Origin: Nitrosomonadales bacterium
GTDB taxonomy: Bacteria; Pseudomonadota; Gammaproteobacteria; Burkholderiales; Gallionellaceae
NCBI GenBank assembly: GCA_016235045.1
Contig: JACRME010000027.1
Coordinates: 52,548-116,547 of the forward strand
DNA length: 64,000 nt
Direction of reading: 5' to 3'
Both the position numbers and the translations under genes were made by a program. Of this stretch, positions 42,274 through 49,875 are shown in pieces; position 1 is the stretch's first letter; the number at the start of each line of letters is the position of its first letter. A model generated the notes under the pieces. It was given only the letters and a program-made list of their open reading frames with translations, was not told the origin of the DNA and did no database searches.

Positions 42274-45000
42274 ATGCATTTTAGCAGCACAAAAATCATG
42301 CAAGTCTCGGTGTTTCTGGTTGCCCTATTGCTCGCCGCGTGCGGCGGGGGGAGCGGCGGCGGTGGTGCAACGCCAGCAGCCACCTACACCATCGGCGGCA
42401 CGCTTGCCGGTTTGACCGGCACAGGACTCGTTTTGCAGAACAACGCCGCCGACGATCTTGCCGTCAGCGCCGACGGCAGCTTCACTTTTGCCACACCCGG
42501 CACAGCCTATGCGGTCACCGTCAAAACCCAGCCCGGCAACCCTGTTCAGACTTGCACCGTAAACGGCGGCAGCGGCACGGCTTCGGCGAATGTCACCGGC
42601 GTTGCGGTCACTTGCTCGACCAACGCCTATACTGTTGGCGGCAGCGTCAGCGGACTGGCGGGTACGGGTCTGGTGCTGCAGGACAACAACGGCGACGATC
42701 TTGCCATCGGCGCCAACGGCGCATTCACCTTTGCCACCAGCGTGGCGAGCGGCGCCAACTACAACGTCACCGTCAAAACCCAACCCACGCTGCTTTTCCA
42801 AACCTGCACGGTCGCAAACGGCAGCGGGGCGGTGACCGGTGCTAATATCGGCGGCGTTGCGGTGAACTGCGTGACTCCCTCGCCGCGTTTTGCCTATGTG
42901 GCCAACAGCGCGGACAACACCGTCTCGATCTACACGGTGAACGCCGCTACCGGCCGGTTGCGCCACAACGGCTATGTTCTGGCGGGGACTGCTCCTCAAT
43001 CCGTCACCGTCGATCCATCGGGCAAGTTCGCCTACGTGGCGAATGTTCTCTCCAACAGCGTCTCGGCCTACACCATCAACGCCGGCACCGGCGCGCTGAC
43101 CAGCACCGGCGCGGCGGTGGCGGCGGGAACCATTCCCTACTCCGTCACCGTCGACCCCTCGGGCAAGTTCGCCTACGTGGCGAATTACGGCTCCAACAAC
43201 GTCTCGGCCTACACCATCAACGCCTCGACCGGTGTGTTGACCAGCATTGGCACCGTCGCGGCGGGAACCGGTCCCTATTCCGTCAGCGTCGACCCCAGCG
43301 GCAAGTTCGCCTATGTGGCGAATTACAGCTCCCACAACGTCTCGGCCTACACCATCAACGCCGCGACCGGAGTGCTGACCAGCATTGGCGCAGTAGCGGC
43401 GGGCTCCTTTCCCATCTCCGTCTGCGTCGATCCCGCCGGCAAGTTCGCGTACGTTGCGAATCATCTCTCCAGCAACGTCTCGGCCTACACCATCAACGCC
43501 ACGACCGGCGCGCTGACCAGTATCGGCACAGCCGTGGCGGCGGGAGTCAATCCCAACTCCGTCACCGTCGATCCCTCCGGCAAGTTCGCCTACGTGGCGA
43601 ATGGCGGCTCCTCCAACGTCTCTGCTTACAGCATCAACGCCACGACCGGCGCGCTGACCAGCATCGGCGCTGCCGTGGCGGCGGGAAACTGGCCCAGTGC
43701 TGTCAGCGTCGACTCCACCGGCAAGTTCGCCTATGTGGCGAATAATGGTTCCAACAATGTCACTGCCTACACCGTCAATGCCACGACCGGGGCGCTTACC
43801 TCACTGGGCACGGTGCGCGGCGGTGCTGGCAGTACATCTATTGCCATGGCCGGAGGCGCGGCGGCAGTGAGCTACACGCCGAAATTCGCCTACGTGGCGA
43901 ATCAAACCTCGAACGATGTCTCGGCTTACACTATCAATGCCACGACTGGGGAACTGACCAGTGTTGGCGCGACAGTTGCGGCGGGAACCCAACCCTATTC
44001 CGTCACCGTCGACCCGTCGGGCAAGTTCGCCTATGTGGCGAATTACGGCTCCGCCAACGTTTCGGCCTACACCATCGACGCCGCGACTGGAGTGCTAACA
44101 AGTGCCGGCACTGTTGCGGCGGATACTGGTTCCATCTCCGTCAGTGTCGACCCCACCGGCAAGTTCGCCTATGTGGCGAATCTCTTCCCCGGCAACGTCT
44201 CGGCTTACACCATCAATGCCACGACCGGCGTCTTGACTAGTGTCGGCGCAGCCGTGGCGGCGGGAACCCAACCCCGTTCAGTCACCGTTGACCCGTCCGG
44301 CAAGTTCGCCTACGTGGCGAGTGCCGGCTCCAACAACGTTTCAGCCTATACCATCAACTCAACGACCGGTGTGCTGACCAGTGTCGGCGCTGTTGCGACA
44401 GGATCCTTTCCCCTCTCCGTCAGCGTCGACCCCACCGGCAAGTTTGCCTATGTGGCGAATTACAATTCCCACAATGTCTCGACCTACGCTATCGACGCCA
44501 CCACCGGCGTGCTGACCAGCATCGGCGCGGCTGTGGCGGCGGGAACCAATCCCCATTCCGTCACCGTCGACCCCACCGGCAAGTTCGCCTATGTGGCGAA
44601 TAATGGCTCCAACGACGTCACGTTCTACACCATCAACACCAGCACCGGGGCATTGACCAGTGTTCACGTTCTACACCATCAACACCAGCACCGGGGCATT
44701 GACCAGTGTCGGCTCCGTGCCGTCGGTAACCGGCCCCGTGTCCGTCACCGTCGACCCCAGCGGCAAGCTCGCTTATGTGGCGAACTCGACCTCCAACAAT
44801 ATTTCGGTCTACACCATCAACACCGCGACCGGGGTACTGACCAGTATCGGCGCAGCCGTGGCGGCGGGAACCGGACCCTACTCCGTCACCACCACCGGCA
44901 CGATCCAGTAATGCGATCCGGCCCGCGGCGATTCGAAAGTTGCAATGAAACAAGCCCCCGCAAATGCGGGGCTTGTTGGGGAACAAAATTTATTTATTGA
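42274..45000 (+). CDS. Beta-propeller lipoprotein, frameshifted near the 3' end
   Basis: 908 residues as it stands. Lipobox VALLLAAC with Cys23, two GLxGTGLVLQ(N/D)N modules, then regular blades (VDPSGKFAYVANYGSNNVSA, YTINATTGALTSIGAAVAAG). A 46-bp tandem duplication (44618-44663 and 44664-44709) shifts the frame, so the last ~110 residues are out of frame. The original frame resumes after the second copy and ends with a TAA at 44911. Without one copy the protein would be 863 residues. GGGAG precedes the ATG. Confidence 0.85.
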   Translation: MHFSSTKIMQVSVFLVALLLAACGGGSGGGGATPAATYTIGGTLAGLTGTGLVLQNNAADDLAVSADGSFTFATPGTAYAVTVKTQPGNPVQTCTVNGGSGTASANVTGVAVTCSTNAYTVGGSVSGLAGTGLVLQDNNGDDLAIGANGAFTFATSVASGANYNVTVKTQPTLLFQTCTVANGSGAVTGANIGGVAVNCVTPSPRFAYVANSADNTVSIYTVNAATGRLRHNGYVLAGTAPQSVTVDPSGKFAYVANVLSNSVSAYTINAGTGALTSTGAAVAAGTIPYSVTVDPSGKFAYVANYGSNNVSAYTINASTGVLTSIGTVAAGTGPYSVSVDPSGKFAYVANYSSHNVSAYTINAATGVLTSIGAVAAGSFPISVCVDPAGKFAYVANHLSSNVSAYTINATTGALTSIGTAVAAGVNPNSVTVDPSGKFAYVANGGSSNVSAYSINATTGALTSIGAAVAAGNWPSAVSVDSTGKFAYVANNGSNNVTAYTVNATTGALTSLGTVRGGAGSTSIAMAGGAAAVSYTPKFAYVANQTSNDVSAYTINATTGELTSVGATVAAGTQPYSVTVDPSGKFAYVANYGSANVSAYTIDAATGVLTSAGTVAADTGSISVSVDPTGKFAYVANLFPGNVSAYTINATTGVLTSVGAAVAAGTQPRSVTVDPSGKFAYVASAGSNNVSAYTINSTTGVLTSVGAVATGSFPLSVSVDPTGKFAYVANYNSHNVSTYAIDATTGVLTSIGAAVAAGTNPHSVTVDPTGKFAYVANNGSNDVTFYTINTSTGALTSVHVLHHQHQHRGIDQCRLRAVGNRPRVRHRRPQRQARLCGELDLQQYFGLHHQHRDRGTDQYRRSRGGGNRTLLRHHHRHDPVMRSGPRRFESCNETSPRKCGACWGTKFIY
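44618..44709 (+). repeat. 46-bp exact tandem duplication
   Basis: Two adjacent copies, each starting TCACGTTCTACACC and ending TTGACCAGTGT. Since 46 is not a multiple of three it breaks the reading frame of the propeller gene. Confidence 0.9.
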
Positions 45001-45047
45001 AAGGTGGCACGCCGTGAACCAATCAAACCTTCGCAAAATATCTCGGG
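44925..45047 (+). repeat. ~120-bp duplicated segment with hairpin, copy 1
   Basis: Similar to 46703-46821. It holds the hairpin ACAAGCCCCCGCAAATGCGGGG... (44950-44977), which may terminate the propeller transcript, then GAAAGGTGGCACGCC and a GTG start followed by a few codons matching the lipoprotein at 46790 (NLRKIS). The frame soon diverges, so this copy is a dead 5' remnant. Confidence 0.75.
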
Positions 45048-45152
45048 TAGGGTGGGCACGCTCTGCCCACGCGGCCTTCAAATCAGCCTTCGCAAGCTTT
45101 CAGAATCAAGCCATTGCAAGAATGACTCATGAGCAATAAGGGGGAAAACAAA

Positions 45153-45320
45153 ATGAAATTCAACCACACGAGAATTACGCAAGGTGCAGTGTTCTTGCTT
45201 GCCATCTTCCTTACCGCATGCGGCGGGAGTAGTGGCGGCGGGGGCACCGCGCCGCCGCCGACCAGCACGACCTGCACCTGGGACAGTTCCAGTTGGGATA
45301 ACTGTACCTGGGGCTCGTGA
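45153..45320 (+). CDS. Small lipoprotein
   Basis: 55 residues: MKFNHTRITQGAVFLLAIFL, lipobox FLTAC with Cys23, Gly-rich stretch, then TSTTCTWDSSSWDNCTWGS. The signal region matches the lipoproteins at 36789 and 42274 (MKFNHT, TACGG). It may be a real small lipoprotein or the 5' part of a deleted paralogue. GGGGG precedes the ATG; the S74-type gene follows 40 bp later, possibly in one transcript. Confidence 0.65.
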   Translation: MKFNHTRITQGAVFLLAIFLTACGGSSGGGGTAPPPTSTTCTWDSSSWDNCTWGS

Positions 45321-45360
45321 TTCCATTCATATCAATCCATTTCCTGCGAGGAGAAACACC

Positions 45361-46656
45361 ATGCGCACTTTAGAAACCCTGAAACGATTCAAACCCAGCC
45401 GCGCACAACTCATCGGCGGATCCCTGATCTTGAGCAGCGGCATGCTGGCCCTGGCCGCCGTACCCAACAGTTTCACCTCGGGTACCACCATCAGTTCGAC
45501 GGCGGTGAATGACAATTTCAGCGCGCTCGATACGCGCACCGGCGTGCTGGAGACGGCAGTCACCGGCGGCAACATCGTGCTGGTGCCCTCGACGGCGACC
45601 ACGGGTAACATCCTGAAGGGGACGGCTCCGTTCCTGCATAACTTCGGCCAGAGCAACACCTTCCTCGGACAGGACGCCGGCAACTTTACGATGACTGGCA
45701 CCAACAACACCGCCAGCGGCAGGTTGGCATTCGCCAGCAACACCACCGGCACCGACAACTCCGCCAACGGCCTGAATGCGCTCCGTAGCAACACCACCGG
45801 CAACAGCAACACCGCCAGCGGCGTCAGTGCACTCTTCGGTAACACCTCTGGCGCCAACAACACCGCCAGCGGTGCATTTGCGCTCGAAAGCGCCTCCGGC
45901 AACAGCGGCAACAACAACACCGCCAGCGGCGCATTCGCGATTCGCAGCAACACCACCGGCAGCAACAACACCGCCATTGGCGTGGGTGCGTTGTCCAACA
46001 ACACGACTGGTGGCGCCAACATCGCCGTTGGACTTAATGCCGGGTTTGGCATATCCACCGGCGTCAGCAACATCGTCATCGGCAACGCCGGCGGCGCCGA
46101 GTCAAACACCATCCGCATCGGCAATACTGACCAGACCCGCGCATTCGTCGCCGGTATCCGCGGTGTCACCACCGGCGCCGCCGACGCGATTGCCGTGATG
46201 GTGGACAGCAACGGCCAGCTCGGAACCGTGAGCTCTTCGCGCCGCGTCAAAGACGACATCGCCGACATGGGCGAGGCGAGCAGCGTGCTGATGAAGCTGC
46301 GGCCGGTGACCTTCCACTACAAGGCGGACCAGAACCCGAAGGGGCGCAGCCTGCAGTACGGGTTGGTGGCCGAGGAAGTGGAGAAGGTCGCCCCGGGCCT
46401 GGTGGCGCGTTCGGCCAACGGCGAGATCGAAACCGTGTTCTACCAGCACCTCGCCCCGATGCTGCTCAACGAATACCAGAAGCAGCAGCGCCTGATCGAG
46501 ACCCAGACAGCACAGTTGAACAAACAGGCCGACCGCGTGGCGGAACTGGAAAAGCAGGCTCAGGAAATCGTCGCGCTCAAGCAGGAACTCGCACGCATGG
46601 CCGCCGTGGTGGCGCGTCTGGGGCAGCCGGTGAAAGTGGCCAGCGCCGGCCGCTAA
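45361..46656 (+). CDS. Surface protein with YadA-head-like repeats and S74 intramolecular chaperone domain
   Basis: 431 residues. Signal-like N-terminus (GGSLILSSGMLALAAVPNSF), a repeat region of ~15-residue units such as NNTASGAFALESASG and NTTGSNNTAIGVGALSNN resembling trimeric autotransporter heads, then RRVKDDIADMGEASSVLMKL, VTFHYK and YGLVAEEVEKVAPGLV, the Peptidase_S74 (endosialidase chaperone) signature. It ends in a coiled coil (QTAQLNKQADRVAELEKQAQ). S74 domains trimerise fibres and may cut themselves off. GCGAGGAGAAACACC precedes the ATG. Confidence 0.87.
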   Translation: MRTLETLKRFKPSRAQLIGGSLILSSGMLALAAVPNSFTSGTTISSTAVNDNFSALDTRTGVLETAVTGGNIVLVPSTATTGNILKGTAPFLHNFGQSNTFLGQDAGNFTMTGTNNTASGRLAFASNTTGTDNSANGLNALRSNTTGNSNTASGVSALFGNTSGANNTASGAFALESASGNSGNNNTASGAFAIRSNTTGSNNTAIGVGALSNNTTGGANIAVGLNAGFGISTGVSNIVIGNAGGAESNTIRIGNTDQTRAFVAGIRGVTTGAADAIAVMVDSNGQLGTVSSSRRVKDDIADMGEASSVLMKLRPVTFHYKADQNPKGRSLQYGLVAEEVEKVAPGLVARSANGEIETVFYQHLAPMLLNEYQKQQRLIETQTAQLNKQADRVAELEKQAQEIVALKQELARMAAVVARLGQPVKVASAGR

Positions 46657-46702
46657 TTATTTTTCGTTGGTTGCGGTGGGATGAATACCAGTGATCCAAC
46701 TG

Positions 46703-46821
46703 GCGGCGATTCGGCAATTGCAATGAAACAAGCCCGCAAATGCGGGCCTTGTTGAGGAAACAAATATTTATATTGAAAGGTGGCACGCCGTGAACAATCA
46801 AAACTTCGCAAAATATCTCGT
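46703..46821 (+). repeat. ~120-bp duplicated segment with hairpin, copy 2
   Basis: Matches 44925-45047. It includes hairpin ACAAGCCCGCAAATGCGGGC... (46728-46753), likely terminating the S74 gene transcript, and GAAAGGTGGCACGCC before the GTG of the truncated lipoprotein. Confidence 0.75.
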
Positions 46822-47161
46822 GATTCTGACCGTGCTGGGTCTTCTCACCGCCTGCGGCAGCGGTGGCGGTGGTGCAGCAGCACCCGCATCCGTCGCCCCG
46901 GCCTCTTTCCTGGTCAGCGCCGACAACGGCATGACGGGGTACGAGTTGTTTCGCACCGATGGCACCGCTGCCGGAATTGCGGCGTGTTTTTATGCGTCAT
47001 TTCACGGTTCTGTTCCAACAACACAAGGACTTATGCCAGTCAGTCCGAATGGACTATATGCGTATGCAGTCATATCGCCTACATTTCATCTCGTAGGGAA
47101 ATATTGTTCCGCAAAACAAACCAGGCTCGTCAAGAAGCTCGCCGCATCATCAGGAGGATGA
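46790..47161 (+). pseudogene. Truncated ELWxxDGT-type lipoprotein fused to upstream region of next gene
   Basis: 123-codon frame from a GTG with AAAGG upstream. Lipobox LGLLTAC (Cys22), then FLVSADNGMTGYELFRTDGT matching the first repeat of the protein at 39522. After AAG the homology stops and the frame runs through the AGTCC regulatory block that belongs to the metalloprotease gene. It looks like a deletion joined a lipoprotein 5' end to that promoter. Confidence 0.75.
47042..47086 (+). promoter_or_regulatory. AGTCC palindrome plus TACATT -10, copy 3
   Basis: AGTCCGAATGGACTATATG, then CGCCTACATT with exactly the same 36-bp spacing from the A of the palindrome to the CCT as the proximal sites of copies 1 and 2. 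Only one palindrome is obvious. It lies 77 bp before the metalloprotease gene. Confidence 0.7.
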
Positions 47162-47162
47162 G

Positions 47163-49550
47163 ATGAACTGCATAAAATCAAGAATCGCATTTGGCGCGCT
47201 GCTCCTGGGTGCTTTATTGCTGTCCGGTTGCGGCGGTGGCGGAGGGGCGGCATCAACTCCAAGTTCTTCCGCTACGCCGACCGCACCGGCCGCGCCAACG
47301 GGGGGCGACGAATACGGTTCCGGCCCCGATCCCACCCCCAGCCCGACGGGCAACCCCACCAGCAACACGCTGATCGATACAGCCCAGGGCGCCGGCACGA
47401 TCACGGAAGAACAGGCGCTGATCTACAAGGCGTACGCCGAGTTTGGCGACCCTGCCTTGCCTGCGCAGTATCAGGGCGACAATACCGGCCTCATTGAAGG
47501 CGATGCGCAGCAGCAGATCGTTTCCTACATCGACCGGGTCGGGCTGGCGAATGTTTCTGCAGCGACGCTTGATGCAATGTATCCGTTTTTGGTGCCGGCC
47601 TATCACGAAGGCAGTTGGTGGCACAAACAACATCCCGCTGCCAAATCGGCGGTGTCAAAAGCAGTCAGCCCCAACTGCCGGCCATGGGTTCCGGGCGAGA
47701 TATGCTCCATTCTCGCCGACTGGAAAAAACTCGAGGGGACGCATGTGGTCGTCTGGTACGAAACGGCGAACGAAAACGTCGATCTGGTCAGTGCGCAGGT
47801 GCTTTTACAGGAACTGGATGCCAAGATATGGCCAAGTTTGACCGAGCTGATGAAGCGTAGCCCGGTGAGCGATCTCGGCACCGGCATGATCACTTCCGAA
47901 ACAGACGGACGACTGGATGTCATGCTGGTCGATATGCCCGGAAATTCGCAAGGGCGGACTTCTCCTTCTGCCAGCAAGTGCAAGGCCACGCCGACGCATA
48001 TATATTTGAGTCGCACCCTGCCCATCAGGGGTCTGCTCGCGCAGGCGGCGCATGAATTCATGCATGCGATCCAGTATTCCTACGATTCGAAGTCCTGCGT
48101 CAACGATTACTACACGACGCTCGAAGCCACGGCCGTCTGGGCCACCAACTATGTCTATCCCAAGAACAACTGGGAACACAAGTATGCCAACTTCTACCTC
48201 AAAGGAAGTTATGTGGGCGTTGCTTACGACGACAGGACGGCGCCTCCGCTGTTCCGCTATGGCGCCTATGTTTTGCCGCTGTTTTTGCAGACGCGTTTCG
48301 ATGCGACGATAGTCAAGGACATCTGGGATCAAACGCTGATTTATTCGCAGGAGTTGTATGCCATCAACGGTGCCATCGTGGGCCGGGGTACGGGATCCAC
48401 ATTCGAAAAAGAGTGGCCCGTGTTTGTGGCGGCAAACTGGAACCGCGACACGCTCGATACCTATATCAAGTTCGACGGTCTGACGGTGGTTCCGGATCTG
48501 GAAACCGATACCGTTTTTGCCGTACCCGCAGGCGGGGGAGGTTCCGAGAAACAGGCACCCGCACTGCCGCATGCTTCATCCGCCTATTACCGGGTCAAGA
48601 TCAATGATCCATCCGCGCGCAGCCTCACCTTCGTCAACGGCTGGTCGTTCATGGCGGACGCGCAGGATTTGTCGGGCGGATTCGGCCCGACCATAACGTA
48701 CACCGGTTTGGGCTTGCTTGCGCGTCAGGGCGCGAGCATGCAGATATACCTCAAAGTTAATGGGGTGTGGCAGAGCGCCCCCCACAACCTGAAAAATGTG
48801 CCCTGGTTTACGGCGTGCCGCGACGACCCGGCGGGGAAGATCGAAGAGATCGTGTTCATGTATGCCAATGCCGAGATCAGCCCCTCGACGCCGAATTACA
48901 CGGAACTGACGGCCCGCGGGACGCTCAATCCGGGTCTGTTCGCCACGAATATCGGTTGCCGCAACTGGACCGGGAGTCTCAGCCTGACCAGATCGTTACC
49001 GGGCGGTCAGGAAACGATGTCGATACCCAATATTGTGCTGAAAAACGCGATGCCAACGGCCGTGCCCGCGCCGGGGGGAGAACCGGATGCATACCCGCTT
49101 CCGGTTGGCGCCGATAACACGATTTCTCCGGGCTACGGCTATGTCTACTCAATTGCTTCGGGCAACGCATCCTGGAGTTACAACAGTTACACCGGCGATG
49201 CCACCAATCATTGCACCTATACGGGGAACAAATCCTTCTCGATAACCAATCCCGCACCGACGCACACGTTCAGCCATTGGACGCCGCCGGGAGGCGCCGC
49301 CCGCGGCGCATTCCTGACCGGCTTCGTCGGCATGCACATGCTGTCGCTGACTTACGACTGGATATGTGTAAATTCGGGAACGGTCACAACCGGAACGGAT
49401 GTATCGGGCGGCTCCAACGATATAACGACCAGCATAGACGATGCAGCCGTGCGTTTTTCCGCCAACGGACTTTCCATCAGCGGAACCGGCGTGCAAACCG
49501 GCGATCCGACCGTGACCGGAAGCTGGTCGTTAACAGGGGCCACGAACTGA
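47163..49550 (+). CDS. Secreted zinc metalloprotease lipoprotein
   Basis: 795 residues. Lipobox ALLLSGC with Cys23, a low-complexity Ser/Pro/Thr linker to about residue 60, then a catalytic region with LAQAAHEFMHAIQYSYDSKS (HExxH) and a possible third ligand in TTLEATAVWATNYVYP. The C-terminal half is beta-rich with paired Cys and no family I recognise. CAGGAGGATGAG precedes the ATG. The layout resembles secreted gluzincin/M6-like peptidases. Under the third AGTCC promoter and followed by a clear terminator. Confidence 0.85.
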   Translation: MNCIKSRIAFGALLLGALLLSGCGGGGGAASTPSSSATPTAPAAPTGGDEYGSGPDPTPSPTGNPTSNTLIDTAQGAGTITEEQALIYKAYAEFGDPALPAQYQGDNTGLIEGDAQQQIVSYIDRVGLANVSAATLDAMYPFLVPAYHEGSWWHKQHPAAKSAVSKAVSPNCRPWVPGEICSILADWKKLEGTHVVVWYETANENVDLVSAQVLLQELDAKIWPSLTELMKRSPVSDLGTGMITSETDGRLDVMLVDMPGNSQGRTSPSASKCKATPTHIYLSRTLPIRGLLAQAAHEFMHAIQYSYDSKSCVNDYYTTLEATAVWATNYVYPKNNWEHKYANFYLKGSYVGVAYDDRTAPPLFRYGAYVLPLFLQTRFDATIVKDIWDQTLIYSQELYAINGAIVGRGTGSTFEKEWPVFVAANWNRDTLDTYIKFDGLTVVPDLETDTVFAVPAGGGGSEKQAPALPHASSAYYRVKINDPSARSLTFVNGWSFMADAQDLSGGFGPTITYTGLGLLARQGASMQIYLKVNGVWQSAPHNLKNVPWFTACRDDPAGKIEEIVFMYANAEISPSTPNYTELTARGTLNPGLFATNIGCRNWTGSLSLTRSLPGGQETMSIPNIVLKNAMPTAVPAPGGEPDAYPLPVGADNTISPGYGYVYSIASGNASWSYNSYTGDATNHCTYTGNKSFSITNPAPTHTFSHWTPPGGAARGAFLTGFVGMHMLSLTYDWICVNSGTVTTGTDVSGGSNDITTSIDDAAVRFSANGLSISGTGVQTGDPTVTGSWSLTGATN

Positions 49551-49570
49551 GAACCGGGAAACAGCAACTG

Positions 49571-49603
49571 AACGGGCGGGGATTTTCCCGCCCGTTTTTT
49601 TTT
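49571..49603 (+). terminator. Rho-independent terminator of the metalloprotease gene
   Basis: AACGGGCGGG-GATTTT-CCCGCCCGTT followed by a T run; strong GC stem 20 nt after the stop codon. Confidence 0.93.
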
Positions 49604-49678
49604 CGATGTTTAAGTGGACAGACGGCGCTTGCCGACGGGGCGAGCCCACTGTGCTGCAAGGCTTGATCCGGGCGATCC

Positions 49679-49875
49679 CTAGCCCGGATATTTCATGAGG
49701 CAGTTTATGTAGGAGCCCGGCTTGCCGGGCGATTTTCCGCATAAATCTTATCGCGCAACAAGTTGCGCTCCTACGGCGGGTAATCCAAATTGGATTTTGC
49801 CCGATGAGTCCTTATTCAAATAGCCATGCGGATTTCGGCGATTCCCGGAGGAAGTTGGTGAAATATCCGGGCTAG
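49679..49875. repeat. ~200-bp MITE-like element, copy 2
   Basis: Perfect 16-bp inverted ends CTAGCCCGGATATTTC / GAAATATCCGGGCTAG. Same interior as 26128-26329. The right-hand CTAG supplies the TAG stop of the gene on the minus strand. Confidence 0.9.

Noticed and set aside
42990..44900. Regular ~140-bp periodicity that could pass for a CRISPR-like or satellite array
   Set aside because: The repeats are in frame, encode propeller blades (VDPSGKFAYVAN), and vary at third positions as coding repeats do.
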